A stretch of 64,000 nt of DNA from an uncultured Chitinophagaceae bacterium (lineage in GTDB: Bacteria > Bacteroidota > Bacteroidia > Chitinophagales > Chitinophagaceae). The stretch is taken from NCBI GenBank assembly GCA_937862815.1, contig CALMED010000035.1, forward strand, positions 35,503 to 99,502. The letters run 5' to 3'. Below the pieces are notes generated by a model. It ran no database searches, was not told where the DNA came from, and saw only the letters and a list, made by a program, of their open reading frames with translations. Within the stretch, counting starts at the first letter, position 1. The number at the start of each line of letters is the position of its first letter. The position numbers and the translations under genes are program-made. This document shows positions 9,305-18,828 of the stretch, piece by piece.

Positions 9305-10114
9305 TCAGGACCGCTCTTTCCGCCGGATGCTTAGAAAAGGACTCTTCAGTAAAAACCAGAAGCGCTGCCGCGCTTCGGTGTCAAATTCTTCCAGCCCGGG
9401 TTGAACCTGGTCGGCCGGCTTGTAGGTGAAGGTTCCGAAGATCCGGTCCCAGAGGATGAACAGGTCGGCATAGTTGGAATCGGTATAGCGCTGGTCCTGG
9501 TCGTGGTGTATTTTATGCAGATTGGGGGTGGTCAGCACGAGGCCCAGGGTTCGGTCGAGCCAGGCCGGAAAACGAAGATTGGCATGCTCCAGGAAAAACA
9601 TGGGTGTTAAAATCAGGAAGTAAAGACCAAAAGTGAGCAGGTCAATGCCAAAGAGACCGGCCGTCAGGATGTTGCCGGTGCCGAACCACAGAAAGAGTTC
9701 AACCGGATGCGAACGGAAATTGGTGGACGCGTCCATGTTGGTATCGCTGTGATGCACCCGGTGAAAGCGCCATAAAAACGGCACCACATGACTCAGCCGG
9801 TGAAACCAGTAGGTTACAAAATCGAACACCACCACCCCCAGGATGAGTTTCGCCCAATAGGGCAGCGCCACCAGGTAAAACAACCCGATCTCCCGGCTGT
9901 TCATCCATTCAATGCAGAACACAACCCATAACGACCAGTAAATATTGAGCACGATGAACAGCAGCTGGAACAGCAGGTTATTGCCCCAGTGACGGGTTTT
10001 GCTGCGAACAGCAACCGGGTTGTCGAACAGTTGTTCCAAGGTGTAAAACAACACCATCAGCCCGGCAACAATGTAGTTGAGGTTCAAAGCCACCAGTTGT
10101 TCCAACGTGTTCAT
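9305..10114 (-). CDS. Fatty acid hydroxylase / sterol desaturase superfamily membrane protein
   Basis: 269 residues from the ATG at 10114, chosen because it begins just before the first conserved hydrophobic helix. It has about four transmembrane segments and the eight-histidine di-iron signature of this superfamily: HRLSH (105-109), HRVHH (118-122), EHANLR (His177) and HKIHH (200-204). Members use O2 to hydroxylate or desaturate acyl chains or sterol-like lipids at the membrane. The substrate cannot be deduced from the sequence; transcribed singly. Confidence 0.9.
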   Translation of the reverse strand: MNTLEQLVALNLNYIVAGLMVLFYTLEQLFDNPVAVRSKTRHWGNNLLFQLLFIVLNIYWSLWVVFCIEWMNSREIGLFYLVALPYWAKLILGVVVFDFVTYWFHRLSHVVPFLWRFHRVHHSDTNMDASTNFRSHPVELFLWFGTGNILTAGLFGIDLLTFGLYFLILTPMFFLEHANLRFPAWLDRTLGLVLTTPNLHKIHHDQDQRYTDSNYADLFILWDRIFGTFTYKPADQVQPGLEEFDTEARQRFWFLLKSPFLSIRRKERS

Positions 10115-10227
10115 GTTTCTGATTGTAAGGGGTGAATGATCGGTTGTTTTGCTGCAGGAAGGCCGGAGGCAGCAGATACAACTTGTCGTGATCGCAGGAT
10201 ACGTGGTTTTTAATTGGCGGGCACGCA

Positions 10228-10247
10228 CAGGGATGAATGCATCCCTG
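10228..10247. repeat. Perfect 8-bp inverted repeat with tetraloop
   Basis: CAGGGATG, a four-base loop AATG, then CATCCCTG. It sits in the 300-bp gap (10115-10416) between the hydroxylase gene and the CHAT remnant, about 115 bp upstream of the hydroxylase start. No T-run follows on either strand, so it may be an operator or an RNA hairpin in the leader rather than a terminator. I see nothing else supportable in this gap. Confidence 0.4.
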
Positions 10248-10416
10248 CATCACGGCCGGCCACCCACCGGGTACCGGCGCTTAAAGTAAACCATTTCTGC
10301 GCTCAAATGCAAATCCTCGATGGCGGAGCACAAACAGGGTCGCACCGTTCCCTCCGGGCGGGGTTGCGGGCGCAGCAACAGGGCCTTGATTGATTTTATA
10401 AAACGAGAAGACGCCG

Positions 10417-10635
10417 CTATTCCACCAGCACAAAAGCCGTCAAGTAGAAGGCGGGGTATTTCTTGCGCAGGCCGACCTGGGCTTTTGCAAAGGCCTGTTC
10501 AACCGGTTGGCCCTTGAGCCAATTGTCATAGAAAGCCGTCATCAGTTCGGCCGTTTCCTTGTCGGGCACCTGCCAGAGACTGACGATCATCTTTTTAACC
10601 CCGGCCAGTTTAAAGGCACCCCACGGACCTATATT
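10417..10635 (-). pseudogene. C-terminal remnant of a CHAT-domain protein
   Basis: The minus strand encodes a ~70-residue stretch ending at TAG (10417-10419): GAFKLAGVKKMIVSLWQVPDK, then ETAELMTAFYDNWLKG, EQAFAKAQVGLRKKYP and a final AFVLVE. This is the typical C-terminal end of CHAT (caspase HetF-associated with TPRs) proteases, where FKLAGVK-hhhSLW and AFVLh are conserved. A TAA lies just upstream in frame (about 10640) and the catalytic His/Cys region is missing, so this is a truncated relic. A full-length caspase-like/TPR gene lies at 23-26 kb. Confidence 0.82.
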
Positions 10636-10817
10636 TTATAATAATTTGATTTATAATTCTTTATGTTGCTTTAACATCGTATAAAAGATCGAGGCAAATC
10701 AGAAATGGTCTTTTCCGCTGTTTTAATTTCCGACAGATAAGCTCTCCTTAAACAACGCAAACACCCCTCCGTTGTACACAGATTTCCCGTTCCCCTCCTT
10801 TTTCCGACCTTTGCCGC

Positions 10818-11249
10818 ATGCAGCAGTCCATCCGCTTTTTTTACCAATCGGCCCCCTTTGCCTTTGCCCACCGCAACCGGCTCAAGCAATTCCTGGCCCG
10901 GCTGCTGCGCCGGGAAGAACAGCAACTGCAGGAAGTCCGCATCATCTTCTGCAGCGACCGGCAGTTGCTCGACATCAACCGCACCCACCTGAACCACGAT
11001 TATTACACCGATATTATTACGTTTCCCTTCTCCGAACCCGGGGAACCGGTGGAGGCGGAACTCTACATCAGCGTGGACCGCATCCGCGACAATGCGGCAG
11101 CCGCCGGAACCAGCTTCCGCCGGGAACTGCACCGGGTACTCTTTCACGGCCTGCTGCACCTCTGCGGGTACAACGACAAATCTTCACAACAAATTAAGCA
11201 AATGCGTGAACGGGAAGAACACTACCTGCGTTTGTACTTTGGGCGCTGA
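10818..11249 (+). CDS. ybeY: Endoribonuclease YbeY (rRNA maturation factor)
   Basis: 143 residues. YbeY is a zinc-dependent RNase for 16S rRNA 3'-end maturation and ribosome quality control. The core ITFPFSE and the metal motif FHGLLHLCGYND (109-120) are present; the third His of the H-x3-H-x5-H motif is Asp120. From memory this replacement is common in Bacteroidota YbeY, so I do not treat it as inactivation. The CAP-domain gene follows after 19 bp on the same strand and may be co-transcribed. Confidence 0.95.
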   Translation: MQQSIRFFYQSAPFAFAHRNRLKQFLARLLRREEQQLQEVRIIFCSDRQLLDINRTHLNHDYYTDIITFPFSEPGEPVEAELYISVDRIRDNAAAAGTSFRRELHRVLFHGLLHLCGYNDKSSQQIKQMREREEHYLRLYFGR

Positions 11250-11268
11250 AACTTGCCTGAACATTCTC

Positions 11269-11931
11269 ATGCGGTCAATTTTTCTTCTTTTCGGCCTTTT
11301 CGTTTTCCTGGTAAGCCAGGCACAGCAGGGTTCGGTAACGCTGCAGGCCAAGTCGTTTCAATACAACCCTCCCCGTGATACTGCTATCTGGAACTGGCTG
11401 GAACGGCAACCCGGCTTCAGTTCCCTGCCCTTACAGCAGCAGGAGTCGTTTTACTGGACCAATCTGATGCGGCGCAATCCGATCCGCTTTTTCGAAACTG
11501 CGGTCCGGGCTTTTGTACAGCAGTTTCCCGAGGCAAACACCCGGGAGGTGCGTGACCTGGAACTGGATATCAAAAAGGCACCTGTCACGCTTCCGTTATT
11601 AGCTCCCGACGCTTCGCTGAAGAACATGGGTGCCGCCCATACAACCGACCTGGTTATGCGGGGCGGTATTATTTCCCACCAGTCGGCCAGCGGAAAGGGT
11701 TTTGCCCAACGGATAAAAGAATTCGGCAGCTTCCGCTGCGGTGCTGAGAATATATATGCCGGCTCTAACGACCCGCTGGAGGCTCTGATTATTTTGTTGA
11801 TCGACCACAATGTGCCCAACAAGGGACACCGCATTAACCTGCTGGACCCCGCTTACGGTCGCATGGGTTTGGGTTGGGAGCTGATGAAAGATAGTCGGGC
11901 CATGCTGGTGCAGGTCTTTGCTTGTCCCTGA
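11269..11931 (+). CDS. Secreted CAP (SCP/PR-1) domain protein
   Basis: 220 residues from the ATG at 11269, which begins a signal peptide (LLFGLFVFLVSQAQ). The CAP fold signature is visible: AAHTTDLVMRGGIISHQSA supplies one His, GAENIYAG supplies the Glu, and DHNVPNKGHRINLLDPAYGRMGLGW is the CAP1/CAP2-like region. Bacterial CAP proteins are extracellular and of largely unknown function. Upstream residues in the same frame overlap ybeY and are not part of the gene. Confidence 0.88.
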   Translation: MRSIFLLFGLFVFLVSQAQQGSVTLQAKSFQYNPPRDTAIWNWLERQPGFSSLPLQQQESFYWTNLMRRNPIRFFETAVRAFVQQFPEANTREVRDLELDIKKAPVTLPLLAPDASLKNMGAAHTTDLVMRGGIISHQSASGKGFAQRIKEFGSFRCGAENIYAGSNDPLEALIILLIDHNVPNKGHRINLLDPAYGRMGLGWELMKDSRAMLVQVFACP

Positions 11932-12000
11932 TGTTCCACGGAGCACAGTTTCAGGGTGGAACTGTTCGTCGTGAAACATTATCTTTGCTAAAACAAGCGT

Positions 12001-12618
12001 ATGGAAGGCCTGGAAAACAATTCTGATGAACTTGCAGAATCAAGACAGAAGCAAAATGATAAGCGCAAATGGCAAATTGCTCTAAGGCGTTATATACTTA
12101 ATGGTCATGTGGCTACACAATACGCCACTTACTTTGGATTAGATTTCAAAAACCTTCGCCTTTGGATTGAAATGCAGTTTACGGGAGATCTCTCCTGGTC
12201 AAACTATGGTAAAGAATGGCAGTTTGACCACATTATTCCCGTAGCCTACTTTGATTTTAAAAATGAAGACGAACTCAAACTTTGCTGGAACTTCACGAAC
12301 ATTAGGGTGGAGGCCAACCAAAAGAATAAAGAACGGGGCAATAGAGTAGACGTATTGATGGCAAAAACCTACTTTCAGGAAATTTATAATGAAACCGGCT
12401 ATTATGTATGCAAAAAGCTTTTGGACAAAATAGCCGCTCTTGAAATATCAAATATAATCAGCACCGTAGCCCAACGGCAATTCATTAAGGAGCATCTAAA
12501 TTACCTGGTGCATCTTGAGGGTTTTAGTAATTACGAGTTTGAATTATTGAACAGCGGTCGGAATTTTAAAGAAGTAATGAAAGAAGCCGCCTTAATTAGA
12601 AACTTAGGAAAAGAGTAG
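12001..12618 (+). CDS. HNH-type endonuclease-like protein
   Basis: 205 residues. The region WQFDHIIPVAYFD (73-85) followed by LCWNFTNIRVEANQKNKERGN (94-114) matches the pattern of HNH nucleases with a DHIIP strand and a CWNxTNLxxL/xxxN-K helix; the first His of HNH is the His77 in DH. The N-terminal half (W-x-E-x-QF-x-G-x-SW-NYG) also fits phage-type HNH proteins. There is no partner methylase. The gene is markedly AT-rich (about 35% GC in a sampled 60-bp line) between GC-rich housekeeping genes, which indicates horizontal acquisition. Role (homing, defence or domesticated) unknown. Confidence 0.7.
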   Translation: MEGLENNSDELAESRQKQNDKRKWQIALRRYILNGHVATQYATYFGLDFKNLRLWIEMQFTGDLSWSNYGKEWQFDHIIPVAYFDFKNEDELKLCWNFTNIRVEANQKNKERGNRVDVLMAKTYFQEIYNETGYYVCKKLLDKIAALEISNIISTVAQRQFIKEHLNYLVHLEGFSNYEFELLNSGRNFKEVMKEAALIRNLGKE

Positions 12619-12648
12619 GGCCGTTTATTTCGGCTACTTTTGCAACCC

Positions 12649-14517
12649 ATGTTTCCTTCGTACGATATCATTGTGGTAGGTGCCGGTCACGCCGGTTGTG
12701 AAGCTGCGGCGGCCGCCGCCAATATGGGCAGCAAAGTGCTGCTGGTGACCATGAACATGCAGACCATCGCCCAGATGAGCTGCAACCCGGCCATGGGCGG
12801 CATTGCCAAGGGGCAGATTGTGCGGGAAATTGATGCCATGGGCGGTTACAGCGGGATTGTGAGCGACCGTAGTATGATCCAGTTCCGGATGCTCAACCGC
12901 TCCAAGGGACCCGCCATGTGGAGTCCGCGTACCCAAAACGACCGCATGCTCTTTGCCGCCACCTGGCGGGAACTGCTGGAGCAAACGACCAATCTGGATT
13001 TTTACCAGGATATGGTGCGTCAGCTGCTGGTGAAAGACGGCCGCTGTTACGGGGTGATCACCGGGCTGGGGCATGAAATACAGGCCAAAGCCGTGGTGGT
13101 GACCAGCGGTACCTTCTTAAACGGAGTGATTCACATCGGCGAAAAACAGCTGGGAGGAGGACGCATCTCCGAAAAAGCGGCCACGGGCATTACCGAGCAA
13201 CTGGTGGAGCTGGGCTTTGAAAGCGACCGCCTGAAAACGGGCACCCCGCCCCGGATCGACGGGCGCAGCCTGGATTACTCGAAGATGGAAGAACAGAAGG
13301 GCGATCCGGAGATCACTGGCTTTTCCTACCTGGATGTGGAGCGGATCCGGCCAGAACAGCAGCGCAGCTGTTTTATTACCTATACCAACCCGGAAGTACA
13401 CGATATCCTGAAAACCGGGTTCGACAGAAGTCCCATGTACCAGGGCCGCATCCAGGGAACGGGCCCCCGCTATTGCCCGAGTATTGAAGATAAAATCAAC
13501 CGCTTTGCCGACCGCGACCGGCACCAGCTCTTCGTAGAGCCGGAGGGGTGGAATACGGTAGAAATCTATGTGAACGGCTTTTCCACCTCCCTGCCCGAGC
13601 AGGTGCAGATGGCCGCCCTGCGCACCGTACCGGGCTTTGAAAACTGCCGCATGTTCCGCCCCGGGTACGCCATTGAATACGACTATTTTCCCCCCACTCA
13701 ACTTCGTTACTCATTGGAAACCAAGCAGATAGAAAATTTATTTTTTGCCGGGCAGATCAACGGCACCACCGGGTACGAGGAAGCAGCCTGCCAGGGATTG
13801 ATCGCCGGCATGAATGCGCACCTTAAAAGCGGGGAGCAGGAACCGTTTGTGTTGAAACGCAGCGATGCGTACATCGGGGTGCTTATAGACGACCTCATCA
13901 GCAAAGGAACCGATGAGCCCTACCGCATGTTTACCAGCCGGGCCGAATACCGCACCCTGCTGCGACAGGACAATGCCGATCTGCGACTGACCGAACTCTC
14001 CTACAAGCTGGGACTGGCCAAAGAAGACCGGATGCAGCGGGTACGTGACAAACGATCCGCCGTGGAACAACTGAAGAACATGCTGGGGGAAGCCACCCTC
14101 ACGCCTGAAGAAATCAATCCCTTCCTGGAAACGAAGAACAGTGCACCGCTCAGCCAGAAACAGAAGGCCGCCCAGGTGCTGCTGCGCCCAGGCATCGCCC
14201 TGCACGAGCTGGTGGCCGCTTCGCCCTCCCTGCAGCAACTAACGGGAACGCACAACCGCGAAATACTGGAGCAGACCGAAATCCAGGTGAAGTACGATGT
14301 ATACATTGAAAAAGAGCGGGAACTCGTGCAGCGCATGAGCCAGCTCGAGGACCTGGAAATACCCGATAGCTTTGATTACGGCAAGTTGTCTTCACTCAGC
14401 AACGAGGCCCTGCAGAAGTTCAGAAAAATCCGTCCGCGTACCCTGGGCCAGGCCAGCCGTATTTCGGGGGTGAACCCCAGCGATGTGCAGATCCTGATGG
14501 TGTATATGGGACGGTGA
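12649..14517 (+). CDS. mnmG: tRNA uridine-5-carboxymethylaminomethyl modification enzyme MnmG
   Basis: 622 residues from the ATG at 12649. With MnmE it installs the cmnm5 group on U34 of certain tRNAs, using FAD, NADH and methylene-tetrahydrofolate. The FAD-binding GAGHAGCEAA (10-19), NPAMGGIAKG, the GTPPRIDGR loop, the GxxNGTTGYEEAACQGLIAG signature and the C-terminal helical domain are all intact. No mnmE is present. The AT-rich HNH gene ends 30 bp upstream, so mnmG either has its promoter in or before that gene or is read through. Confidence 0.97.
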   Translation: MFPSYDIIVVGAGHAGCEAAAAAANMGSKVLLVTMNMQTIAQMSCNPAMGGIAKGQIVREIDAMGGYSGIVSDRSMIQFRMLNRSKGPAMWSPRTQNDRMLFAATWRELLEQTTNLDFYQDMVRQLLVKDGRCYGVITGLGHEIQAKAVVVTSGTFLNGVIHIGEKQLGGGRISEKAATGITEQLVELGFESDRLKTGTPPRIDGRSLDYSKMEEQKGDPEITGFSYLDVERIRPEQQRSCFITYTNPEVHDILKTGFDRSPMYQGRIQGTGPRYCPSIEDKINRFADRDRHQLFVEPEGWNTVEIYVNGFSTSLPEQVQMAALRTVPGFENCRMFRPGYAIEYDYFPPTQLRYSLETKQIENLFFAGQINGTTGYEEAACQGLIAGMNAHLKSGEQEPFVLKRSDAYIGVLIDDLISKGTDEPYRMFTSRAEYRTLLRQDNADLRLTELSYKLGLAKEDRMQRVRDKRSAVEQLKNMLGEATLTPEEINPFLETKNSAPLSQKQKAAQVLLRPGIALHELVAASPSLQQLTGTHNREILEQTEIQVKYDVYIEKERELVQRMSQLEDLEIPDSFDYGKLSSLSNEALQKFRKIRPRTLGQASRISGVNPSDVQILMVYMGR

Positions 14518-14737
14518 AAAGGATGGTTGTCCTGATTCGCTTTTGCAGTTTTCTGTTTCTTTCCTTTGCCACCCAATCAACGCAGCCCGAAGAAAACATG
14601 GTTCAATTAACATATCCTTCTGACCTGCTGTAAGCAAGCCTTTCTTTCGTGTATTATATTTGATGGTGATCGTTTAAACCGGTGCGCTGTTTCGTCCGGA
14701 AAACGTTTAATTAACACTCTTTTCAACGCCCGCTGCC

Positions 14738-15976
14738 ATGCACTACATCAAGGACTGCCTGATCCGGTTGCGCTTTCGCATCATCGGTATGCTGACTCTG
14801 CCAGTCGTTTTCTCCTTCCCCCTGCAGGCTGCAGACACCCTGGATTTCCGCTTTCACTACGGGATGATTATACTTTCCGGAAAACTCAATGGTGTTGCGA
14901 CCGACTTTTTATTTGATACCGGCAGCAATATCACCATCACCACTCCCGGCAATAATGCAGCCGCAGGCATTACACCCTCCCGAAACACAACGGTTGCCCG
15001 TGATGCCAACAACAATGTGGAGTTACTAAACCGGGTTCATATAAACAGTGTGCAATTTGGATCCTTGGTATTTAAAAATATTAAAGGCATCACCGCCGGT
15101 ATGCCCGTGCTGGCCTGCAACAACTTCGTTTTACTGGGGCAGGATGTGATCCGCCAGTGCAACTGGCTGTTTGATTTTGAACGGCTGCAGGTGATCATCA
15201 GCAAACGGCCGTTTCAGAAAGAAACGGGTTCCGCCCTATGGAAGGTTTCCATGAAAAACACAAAACCCTATGTTCCCATCCGGATAACGCCCGACACTAC
15301 ATTACAATGCCTGATAGATATGGGTTTTTCGGGTGTGCTGGATATCGCAAAATCCTATCCGGCATTGGATGTAATGATTCGTCAACGACAACAGGAAGGG
15401 AAGTTGTATCAACAATTAACCCGCGGCGGCATGGGATTATTGGGATATGGACGCCATAACCTGGAGCACGTATTTACGGCCGACAGTGTTTGGTTGCCCG
15501 GTATGCCGGTGACCGACTTTCCTGTAACGGTTGAAAACAATGGCTTTACCAAGCTGGGTATCCGGTTCTTTTCTTCCGCCTGCCGGCAGCTCGTATTGCA
15601 CCATACTTCCAACGAGTATGAATTACGCTTACGGGATACCCTGCGCTGGAATACACAGGTATCTGATGCATCCGTTATGTTTGAAAACGGAAAGTTGTTG
15701 GTGCAGGATAAAAATATCAGTCCGTCCAGCACAGCACACGTCCTTTATGTAGGGGAAGAGTTACGATCAGTAAATGGTAAGACAGCTGCGGAATTTGAAA
15801 ACCTCTGTGCGTTTTTGGAATGGAAGTTTACCAATCGTTATTCGAATATTATTGTGGAACGTGCTGATGGCAGCCGGATGGAAATCCGCACCATTCTCGT
15901 GGGGCATCCGGATGCAAAGAGTGCTCGGAAAATAAACAGCTGGCAGGAGGATATGGAATCGCCGGTCCGGGAATAA
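14738..15976 (+). CDS. Retropepsin-like aspartic protease with C-terminal PDZ-like domain
   Basis: 412 residues. After a signal-like segment (IIGMLTLPVVFSFPLQA) comes a first lobe with FLFDTGSNITI (catalytic Asp60) and LLGQDVIRQCNWLFDFE, typical of aspartyl_protease_2 domains, then a second lobe with CLIDMGFSGVLDI (Asp194, DMG in place of DTG/DSG). The last ~100 residues (GEELRSVNGKTAAEFENL, VERADGSRMEI) resemble a PDZ module. Probably an envelope protease. Convergent with the helicase gene at a 31-bp gap with no obvious terminator. Confidence 0.82.
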   Translation: MHYIKDCLIRLRFRIIGMLTLPVVFSFPLQAADTLDFRFHYGMIILSGKLNGVATDFLFDTGSNITITTPGNNAAAGITPSRNTTVARDANNNVELLNRVHINSVQFGSLVFKNIKGITAGMPVLACNNFVLLGQDVIRQCNWLFDFERLQVIISKRPFQKETGSALWKVSMKNTKPYVPIRITPDTTLQCLIDMGFSGVLDIAKSYPALDVMIRQRQQEGKLYQQLTRGGMGLLGYGRHNLEHVFTADSVWLPGMPVTDFPVTVENNGFTKLGIRFFSSACRQLVLHHTSNEYELRLRDTLRWNTQVSDASVMFENGKLLVQDKNISPSSTAHVLYVGEELRSVNGKTAAEFENLCAFLEWKFTNRYSNIIVERADGSRMEIRTILVGHPDAKSARKINSWQEDMESPVRE

Positions 15977-16007
15977 AGCCCGAAAACCCTTGTACATAAA
16001 AGGTCGT

Positions 16008-18482
16008 TTATTGTACCCCTTCCTGTTCCAGCAACCACGCTACCAGTTTAATATCAAAATAACGCACGTCATCTGCCAGACGACTCTTCCAGTCGGTGAG
16101 GTTGGCATCGGGATACTCTTTTATCACCGCCTCAATTTTTCGTTTACGCTCCGGATCAGGTACATAGTCATCTGTAGGTAAGAAACCCGATTGAATCAGC
16201 CGCATGATATGGCTCTCAACCGTATTGAGTGTAAGATTGCGGTCGTTTGCGATATGTTCCGGCGATTTACCCTGTTGCAGTTGCTCGTAGGTGAGCAGGT
16301 GACTGGCTACCCGCTCAGCTGCGGCCCTGGGTTTCCGTTCCCGTTTGGGTGCCCCCTGGTAAGCGTGCATCTGGCTTTGCAATTGGTGTTCCGCACAATA
16401 ATCAGAAATGATGTCCAGCAGTTCCGGGCCCCATTTCTCCACTTTGGCCGTACCCATCCCTTTGATCCGCAGCAAATCTTCTTTTGACAGAGGCAGATAG
16501 CTGCAGATTTCCAGCAGGGTTTCATTTTTAGCGACATAGAAAACCGGCAGGTTTTGTTCCTGGCAGGTAGCGTCTCTCCATGCACGGAGAACCCGGTAGA
16601 GTTCAGGGTGTGCTGTGCCGGAAACTGGTGTTGCCGACTGCCGGATAGCATAAGCAGTAATCCCGGTCAACCGCGGTGCCTGGTATTGCAGTTTGTGCCG
16701 CAGGTAACCAGTGACGGTGAATGGTTCCCCGCAAAACCGCAACAGGTATTTCCATCTATGCAGCTCCTGTGCGAGTTCCTGCAGCCGCTCATCTATCATT
16801 TCAGCGGCTTCTTTGTGCTCGGTGCTGAACGGGTGTTTCCGCAAGAAGGCTTCCAATGTTTCTGCCTGTGCCAGGAAATAGTCTGATGCGTCGGTAATGC
16901 GCTTTTGGAGGTTACTGTTCGCTTCAATGGGTTGTTGTTTTAAAAGGGGGGCAACCTGTGCCAAAAACTTATGGCCCACTTCCACCAGGCTGAGCAGCTG
17001 CCGCTCCCAATGAACCAACCAATCCTTTCCGGCCTCTTTTAACTGATCGGTGTTGCTGCGGCATTGCTCCTTCAGCATACGGAACAAACGCTCCGGTTCC
17101 TGCATGCCGAACAAATCGTCGAATAACTGCTGGGTAAACAACTGCCGGGCACCGGCAAAGCGTTCGGCCAGGGAGCCTTTCGGCGTCAGGGTTTTCTGTC
17201 CTTGCACCACCTGATCATTGCTGATAAGCGCCGTGGGCGGTATACGACTCAGCAATACAATTCCTTCGAGCCGGGTGCAGCGGCTCAGCGCAACATAGAC
17301 CTGTCCGCTGCTGAAAGCGGCGGCGGCGTCTATCACCACGTTATCGAAGGTGAGTCCCTGGCTTTTATGAATGGTTACCGCCCAGGCCAGTCGAAGCGGG
17401 TATTGTTCAAAACTGCCCAGCACCTCCTCTTCCAGTTGTTCCGTCTGGCGATTAAGTGTGTACCGGATGCTGTCCCAGGTATCTTTCTTTACCTGTACCG
17501 TTCCGTCGGAACAACGGACACTTATTCCATCGGTTGACAATGATTCCACCACGCCGATCTTTCCGTTGAAGTATTGCTTTCCCACCGGGTCATTTTTGAG
17601 AAACATCACCTGGGCGCCTTCTTTGAGGCGGAGCTCAAATTCCGCCGGATAGTTGTTCTCCGCGAAATCGCCCTGTACGGTGGCGGTATAGGTGTGGAGA
17701 ACAGTGTGTAATTGCTGAAGTTCACGGTTGTTGATCCGGTCGGCCTGCGCATTGTGCGAGGTGAGTGTAATAAAGGTCTCGCCGGGAGGCGGCCGGAAAC
17801 CGGGATTGAAACGTTGGTGCAGCTCTTCAAAATCTTCGGCGGTCATCTCGTTGTTCCGCACTCTGTTGAGCAGCCGTACAAAGACTTCTTCCTTCTGCCG
17901 GTAGATGGTAGTGAGTTCGATCAGCAGCGGTTGTTGCTCCTGCACGGCCTTGCTGTCGAAAAAATAGGGAGAAGAATAAAATTCCTGCAGCAGTTGCCAT
18001 TCCTGCTGCTGGGCCACTGGCGGCAGTTGGTACAGGTCGCCGATGCACACGAGCTGCACACCACCAAAGGGTTGTTCGTGGTTGCGGCGGATACTGCGCA
18101 GAATCGCATCAATGGCATCCAGGACATCACAGCGCACCATGCTGATTTCATCAATCACCAGCAGTTCGAGTTTTCGGAACAGATGCTGTTTCTGTTTGCC
18201 AAAGCGCAGACGGGCCAGCAGTTCCCTGCGGCCGGCACCCGTGGGAAGAAAAGGATGAAACGGCAGCTGAAAAAGGCTGTGCAAAGTTACGCCGCCTGCA
18301 TTGATGGCTGCCACGCCGGTAGGCGCTGCCACCACCATGTTTTTGGTGGTATGCTCTTTCAGGTATTTTAGAAACGTCGTCTTTCCCGTTCCCGCTTTCC
18401 CCGTGAGGAATACCGCTTCCTGCGTTTCGGTAATGAAACGGAAGGCAAGGTCGAACGGTTCGTTGATTTCTATCGTGTGCAT
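16008..18482 (-). CDS. Pif1/RecD-like SF1 helicase with HRDC and winged-helix C-terminal domains
   Basis: 824 residues. SF1B ATPase motifs: Walker A GKAGTGKTT (28-36), Walker B LLVIDEISM (108-116), and the late motif SQGLTFDNVVID with VYVALSRC. After the helicase core and a long linker comes an HRDC-type domain (YRVLRAWRDA to WGPELLDII, about 635-710) and a helix-turn-helix region (LLTYEQLQQGKSPEHIANDRNL, near 745-765), both features found at the C-terminus of RecQ-like proteins. The combination is common in Bacteroidota. It probably unwinds DNA in replication or repair. Convergent with the aspartic protease gene. Confidence 0.9.
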   Translation of the reverse strand: MHTIEINEPFDLAFRFITETQEAVFLTGKAGTGKTTFLKYLKEHTTKNMVVAAPTGVAAINAGGVTLHSLFQLPFHPFLPTGAGRRELLARLRFGKQKQHLFRKLELLVIDEISMVRCDVLDAIDAILRSIRRNHEQPFGGVQLVCIGDLYQLPPVAQQQEWQLLQEFYSSPYFFDSKAVQEQQPLLIELTTIYRQKEEVFVRLLNRVRNNEMTAEDFEELHQRFNPGFRPPPGETFITLTSHNAQADRINNRELQQLHTVLHTYTATVQGDFAENNYPAEFELRLKEGAQVMFLKNDPVGKQYFNGKIGVVESLSTDGISVRCSDGTVQVKKDTWDSIRYTLNRQTEQLEEEVLGSFEQYPLRLAWAVTIHKSQGLTFDNVVIDAAAAFSSGQVYVALSRCTRLEGIVLLSRIPPTALISNDQVVQGQKTLTPKGSLAERFAGARQLFTQQLFDDLFGMQEPERLFRMLKEQCRSNTDQLKEAGKDWLVHWERQLLSLVEVGHKFLAQVAPLLKQQPIEANSNLQKRITDASDYFLAQAETLEAFLRKHPFSTEHKEAAEMIDERLQELAQELHRWKYLLRFCGEPFTVTGYLRHKLQYQAPRLTGITAYAIRQSATPVSGTAHPELYRVLRAWRDATCQEQNLPVFYVAKNETLLEICSYLPLSKEDLLRIKGMGTAKVEKWGPELLDIISDYCAEHQLQSQMHAYQGAPKRERKPRAAAERVASHLLTYEQLQQGKSPEHIANDRNLTLNTVESHIMRLIQSGFLPTDDYVPDPERKRKIEAVIKEYPDANLTDWKSRLADDVRYFDIKLVAWLLEQEGVQ

Positions 18483-18828
18483 CCGGGCTATAGTTATTGC
18501 AAGAGGTAATGCTTCTCCCGCATAATACGACTTAACATTTAGTATACAAGAATGCTGTTAAAAATATATTTCATAATAATGCTGATTCTTGTATTCTTCA
18601 ATATATAATATTGTATTGCTAATCAACTTAATACTCAGCACATCACTGTACACTATTTGTCAGAAAAGATTTGCAAAAGATCATACGAAGATTATAACAT
18701 CTTTAATTACTGAATATAAAATCATTCTTTTTCGACAACACTCAAGCATCTATTTAATTTTTCCGGTTGTTAATGGTTGATCTTTTGTTATACATCGCAG
18801 TCTTGTTTCATTCTTGCTTTGTGGTCGA
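18483..18828. other. AT-rich non-coding stretch
   Basis: About 350 bp upstream of the helicase and downstream of the small membrane gene, rich in A/T with many TATAAT-like words. It probably contains the helicase promoter (minus strand), but I cannot place one with confidence. No RNA gene, repeat or hairpin stands out. Confidence 0.5.

Noticed and set aside
10320..10517. 65-codon plus-strand open frame
   Set aside because: Overlaps the antisense CHAT remnant; arginine-rich composition without any domain pattern.
11936..11974. GTTCCAC...GTGGAAC inverted repeat as terminator of the CAP gene
   Set aside because: Only a 7-bp stem with a 16-base loop and no T-tract; too weak to call.
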